DNA from: Arthrobacter sp. Bi83 | GTDB lineage: Bacteria; Actinomycetota; Actinomycetes; Actinomycetales; Micrococcaceae | Assembly: GCF_918698095.1 (NCBI RefSeq) | Contig: NZ_CAKKLY010000025.1 | Location: forward strand, 1-64,000 | Reading direction: 5' to 3' | Length of the DNA: 64,000 bases | In this document: positions 62,880 to 64,000 of the stretch, in pieces | Position numbering within the stretch: position 1 is the first letter of the stretch | How the letters are laid out: each line of letters starts with the position of its first letter | Notes under the pieces: generated by a model | The model's input: the letters and a program-made list of their open reading frames with translations, nothing else | What the model was told of the DNA's origin: nothing | Databases searched by the model: none | Made by a program: the position numbers and the translations under genes

Positions 62880-63347
62880 CTAAAGCCGATCTACGTATTG
62901 CTTGGCGGTCAAAAGGTCGGAGTGCGTTGCCTGGCGCAGGAGCTTGATGGCCTGGAGCTTTTGCCCGTTACGCGCCATCGACTGCAGCTGGAGCGCCAAC
63001 TGCGCGTTGACCTGCCCCCCGGGCAGGACGTACCCCTGGTAGCCAGGGTGGCCTGAGGCGGGACCAGAGGCCGCCTGAGCCAGAAGCGCGGCCCGGGCGT
63101 GATCGTTCTGTTGGGTCTGCTGCTGCTCGTTCTGGCTGGGACGCGTCGCCGCATCAACCCGTGCACGCGCGGCCGTCGCAGCCTGCACCTGGGCCGCATA
63201 GTGGGCCTGTGAGCGCCTGGCCAGATCCAACTGGTAGCGGTCGGCCTCCGACATTCCGGTGTCGCGCGGCTTCAGTGCCGTGGAGAGGGCCCAAAGGACC
63301 GCCGCCAGAACGAGGACAGGCACTATGGCTATCAGAACGTCGCCCAT
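62880..63347 (-). CDS. Membrane-anchored protein with L7/L12-C-terminal-like tail (155 aa)
   Basis: An N-terminal transmembrane helix (about 3-22), an Ala/Gln-rich coiled region (35-105) and a C-terminal tail LQSMARNGQKLQAIKLLRQATHSDLLTAKQYVDRL that resembles the L7/L12 C-terminal helices. It is followed by the 188-aa gene of similar plan. Both are conserved-looking; no known family role is assigned. Confidence 0.82.
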   Translation of the reverse strand: MGDVLIAIVPVLVLAAVLWALSTALKPRDTGMSEADRYQLDLARRSQAHYAAQVQAATAARARVDAATRPSQNEQQQTQQNDHARAALLAQAASGPASGHPGYQGYVLPGGQVNAQLALQLQSMARNGQKLQAIKLLRQATHSDLLTAKQYVDRL

Positions 63348-64000
63348 AGATAGAGCTTAGGCCAGTTAGTCGTTATCCACAGCATATGCAGCGGTACGCA
63401 TGCGGCGGTCCTGTCGGGCCGAACGTGGCCGAACGTCGCAGCCCGGCGTGGAGCGGTTCGGGGAGCGTTCGCGATAATGATCACATTCCGCCCATCCCCG
63501 GCGGTCAACACGCGGAAATTACCGGCGAGTATCCCCAGTCGCGGCGTTCCGGCTGTGGATGAAGGTTCAAGAAAAGAATTTTGAGTCCACAGGCCTCGAC
63601 GGGCGTTTCCGCAGGTCAGGCTGCATATAGGCGTGAAAGAAATTTGATATCCACACCTTCGCCCACAGACTGTGCACAAGCAGCGGCCCATTGTGCACAG
63701 GTTATCCACAGACGTGCAAAACTCCGGGCTTTGTGCGTTGCCCGGCGGGCGCTAACGTAGCGGAGACACCGAATCGGGACATGCGCTCCACATCAGCCAA
63801 CCGGACCGGGGCCCCCATTTCAGGGTTTCGGATAATCCGCGGTGCCCTGTGGAAAACCTGTGGATGAGGCGTCGGCCGAGGCCACGGCTTCCGGCTTAAA
63901 TTGTCAGGGCTGGCTGGTACAACTTTTCATTAGCCGGCGCTGCAGCTTTCGCGGAAACGCGCGTTCAACGGCACACGGCAGACTTGCCGCAGGCCTCCAT
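63348..64000. promoter_or_regulatory. DnaA-box-rich spacer at the right edge
   Basis: No gene is seen to the window end. Perfect DnaA boxes TTATCCACA occur at 63373 and 63702. Near-matches are TGTGGATGA (63554, 63859), ATATCCACA (63647), TTGTGCACA (63691) and TGTGGAAAA (63848). Next in this gene order in relatives is usually dnaB, so this may be its upstream region; that gene is outside the window. Confidence 0.6.

Noticed and set aside
63332-63709. 125-aa minus-strand frame near the right edge
   Set aside because: It covers DnaA boxes, overlaps the start of the 155-aa gene and shows no family resemblance.

Overview
This window is the replication-origin region of a high-GC actinobacterial chromosome, most likely Micrococcaceae (Arthrobacter/Pseudarthrobacter type). 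The basis is the order dnaA-dnaN-gnd-recF-dciA-gyrB-gyrA-DUF3566-tRNA-Ile-DLW-39-tRNA-Ala on one strand, with rpmH-rnpA-yidD-yidC-jag-rsmG-parA-parB diverging from it, plus GTG starts and strongly GC-ending codons. Genus is inferred from gene order and protein character; no database was searched.

Layout. 1-4.6 kb: rhomboid protease, cyclophilin, an amphipathic-repeat membrane protein, a GT2 glycosyltransferase and an EamA exporter. 4.7-17.1 kb (minus strand): the origin-linked replication genes, with oriC between dnaN and dnaA. 17.5-23.3 kb (plus strand): rpmH to parB. 23.3-30.3 kb: about 7 kb with no credible gene. It carries nine exact parS cores and one degenerate copy (an eleventh lies inside parA), plus two arrays of DnaA-box-like 9-mers set exactly 12 bp apart. 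30.3-36.6 kb (minus): trxA-trxB behind a SigR/SigH-type promoter, a pseudokinase-like/discoidin-like membrane protein, murJ and a NUDIX hydrolase. 36.8-44.9 kb (plus): CCA-adding enzyme, histidine phosphatase, a stretch with small ORFs, a GT87 mannosyltransferase, an FAD oxidoreductase and a lipoprotein PBP. 45-57.9 kb (plus): ABC-F ATPase, a 32-bp tandem repeat, MFS transporter, a PAP2/diacylglycerol kinase fusion, an ABC exporter with a two-component system, a Tat/lipoprotein dioxygenase, M18 aminopeptidase and an amino acid permease. 58-64 kb: ynfA-like gene, the rpsF-ssb-rpsR-rplI operon, small enzymes, two membrane proteins with L7/L12-like tails, and a DnaA-box-rich spacer running to the window end.

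How it fits together. DnaA acts at oriC, where two boxes face a DnaA-trio-like AT-rich stretch. The clamp, RecF, DciA and gyrase are encoded beside it. ParA/ParB act on the parS array 4-13 kb away. YidC, YidD, MurJ and the pseudokinase-like protein belong to membrane and envelope assembly.

The most unusual element is the gene-free centromere-like domain with two phased DnaA-box arrays around a degenerate parS. I did not compute GC content, codon statistics or folding energies; coordinates and motifs were read by eye.
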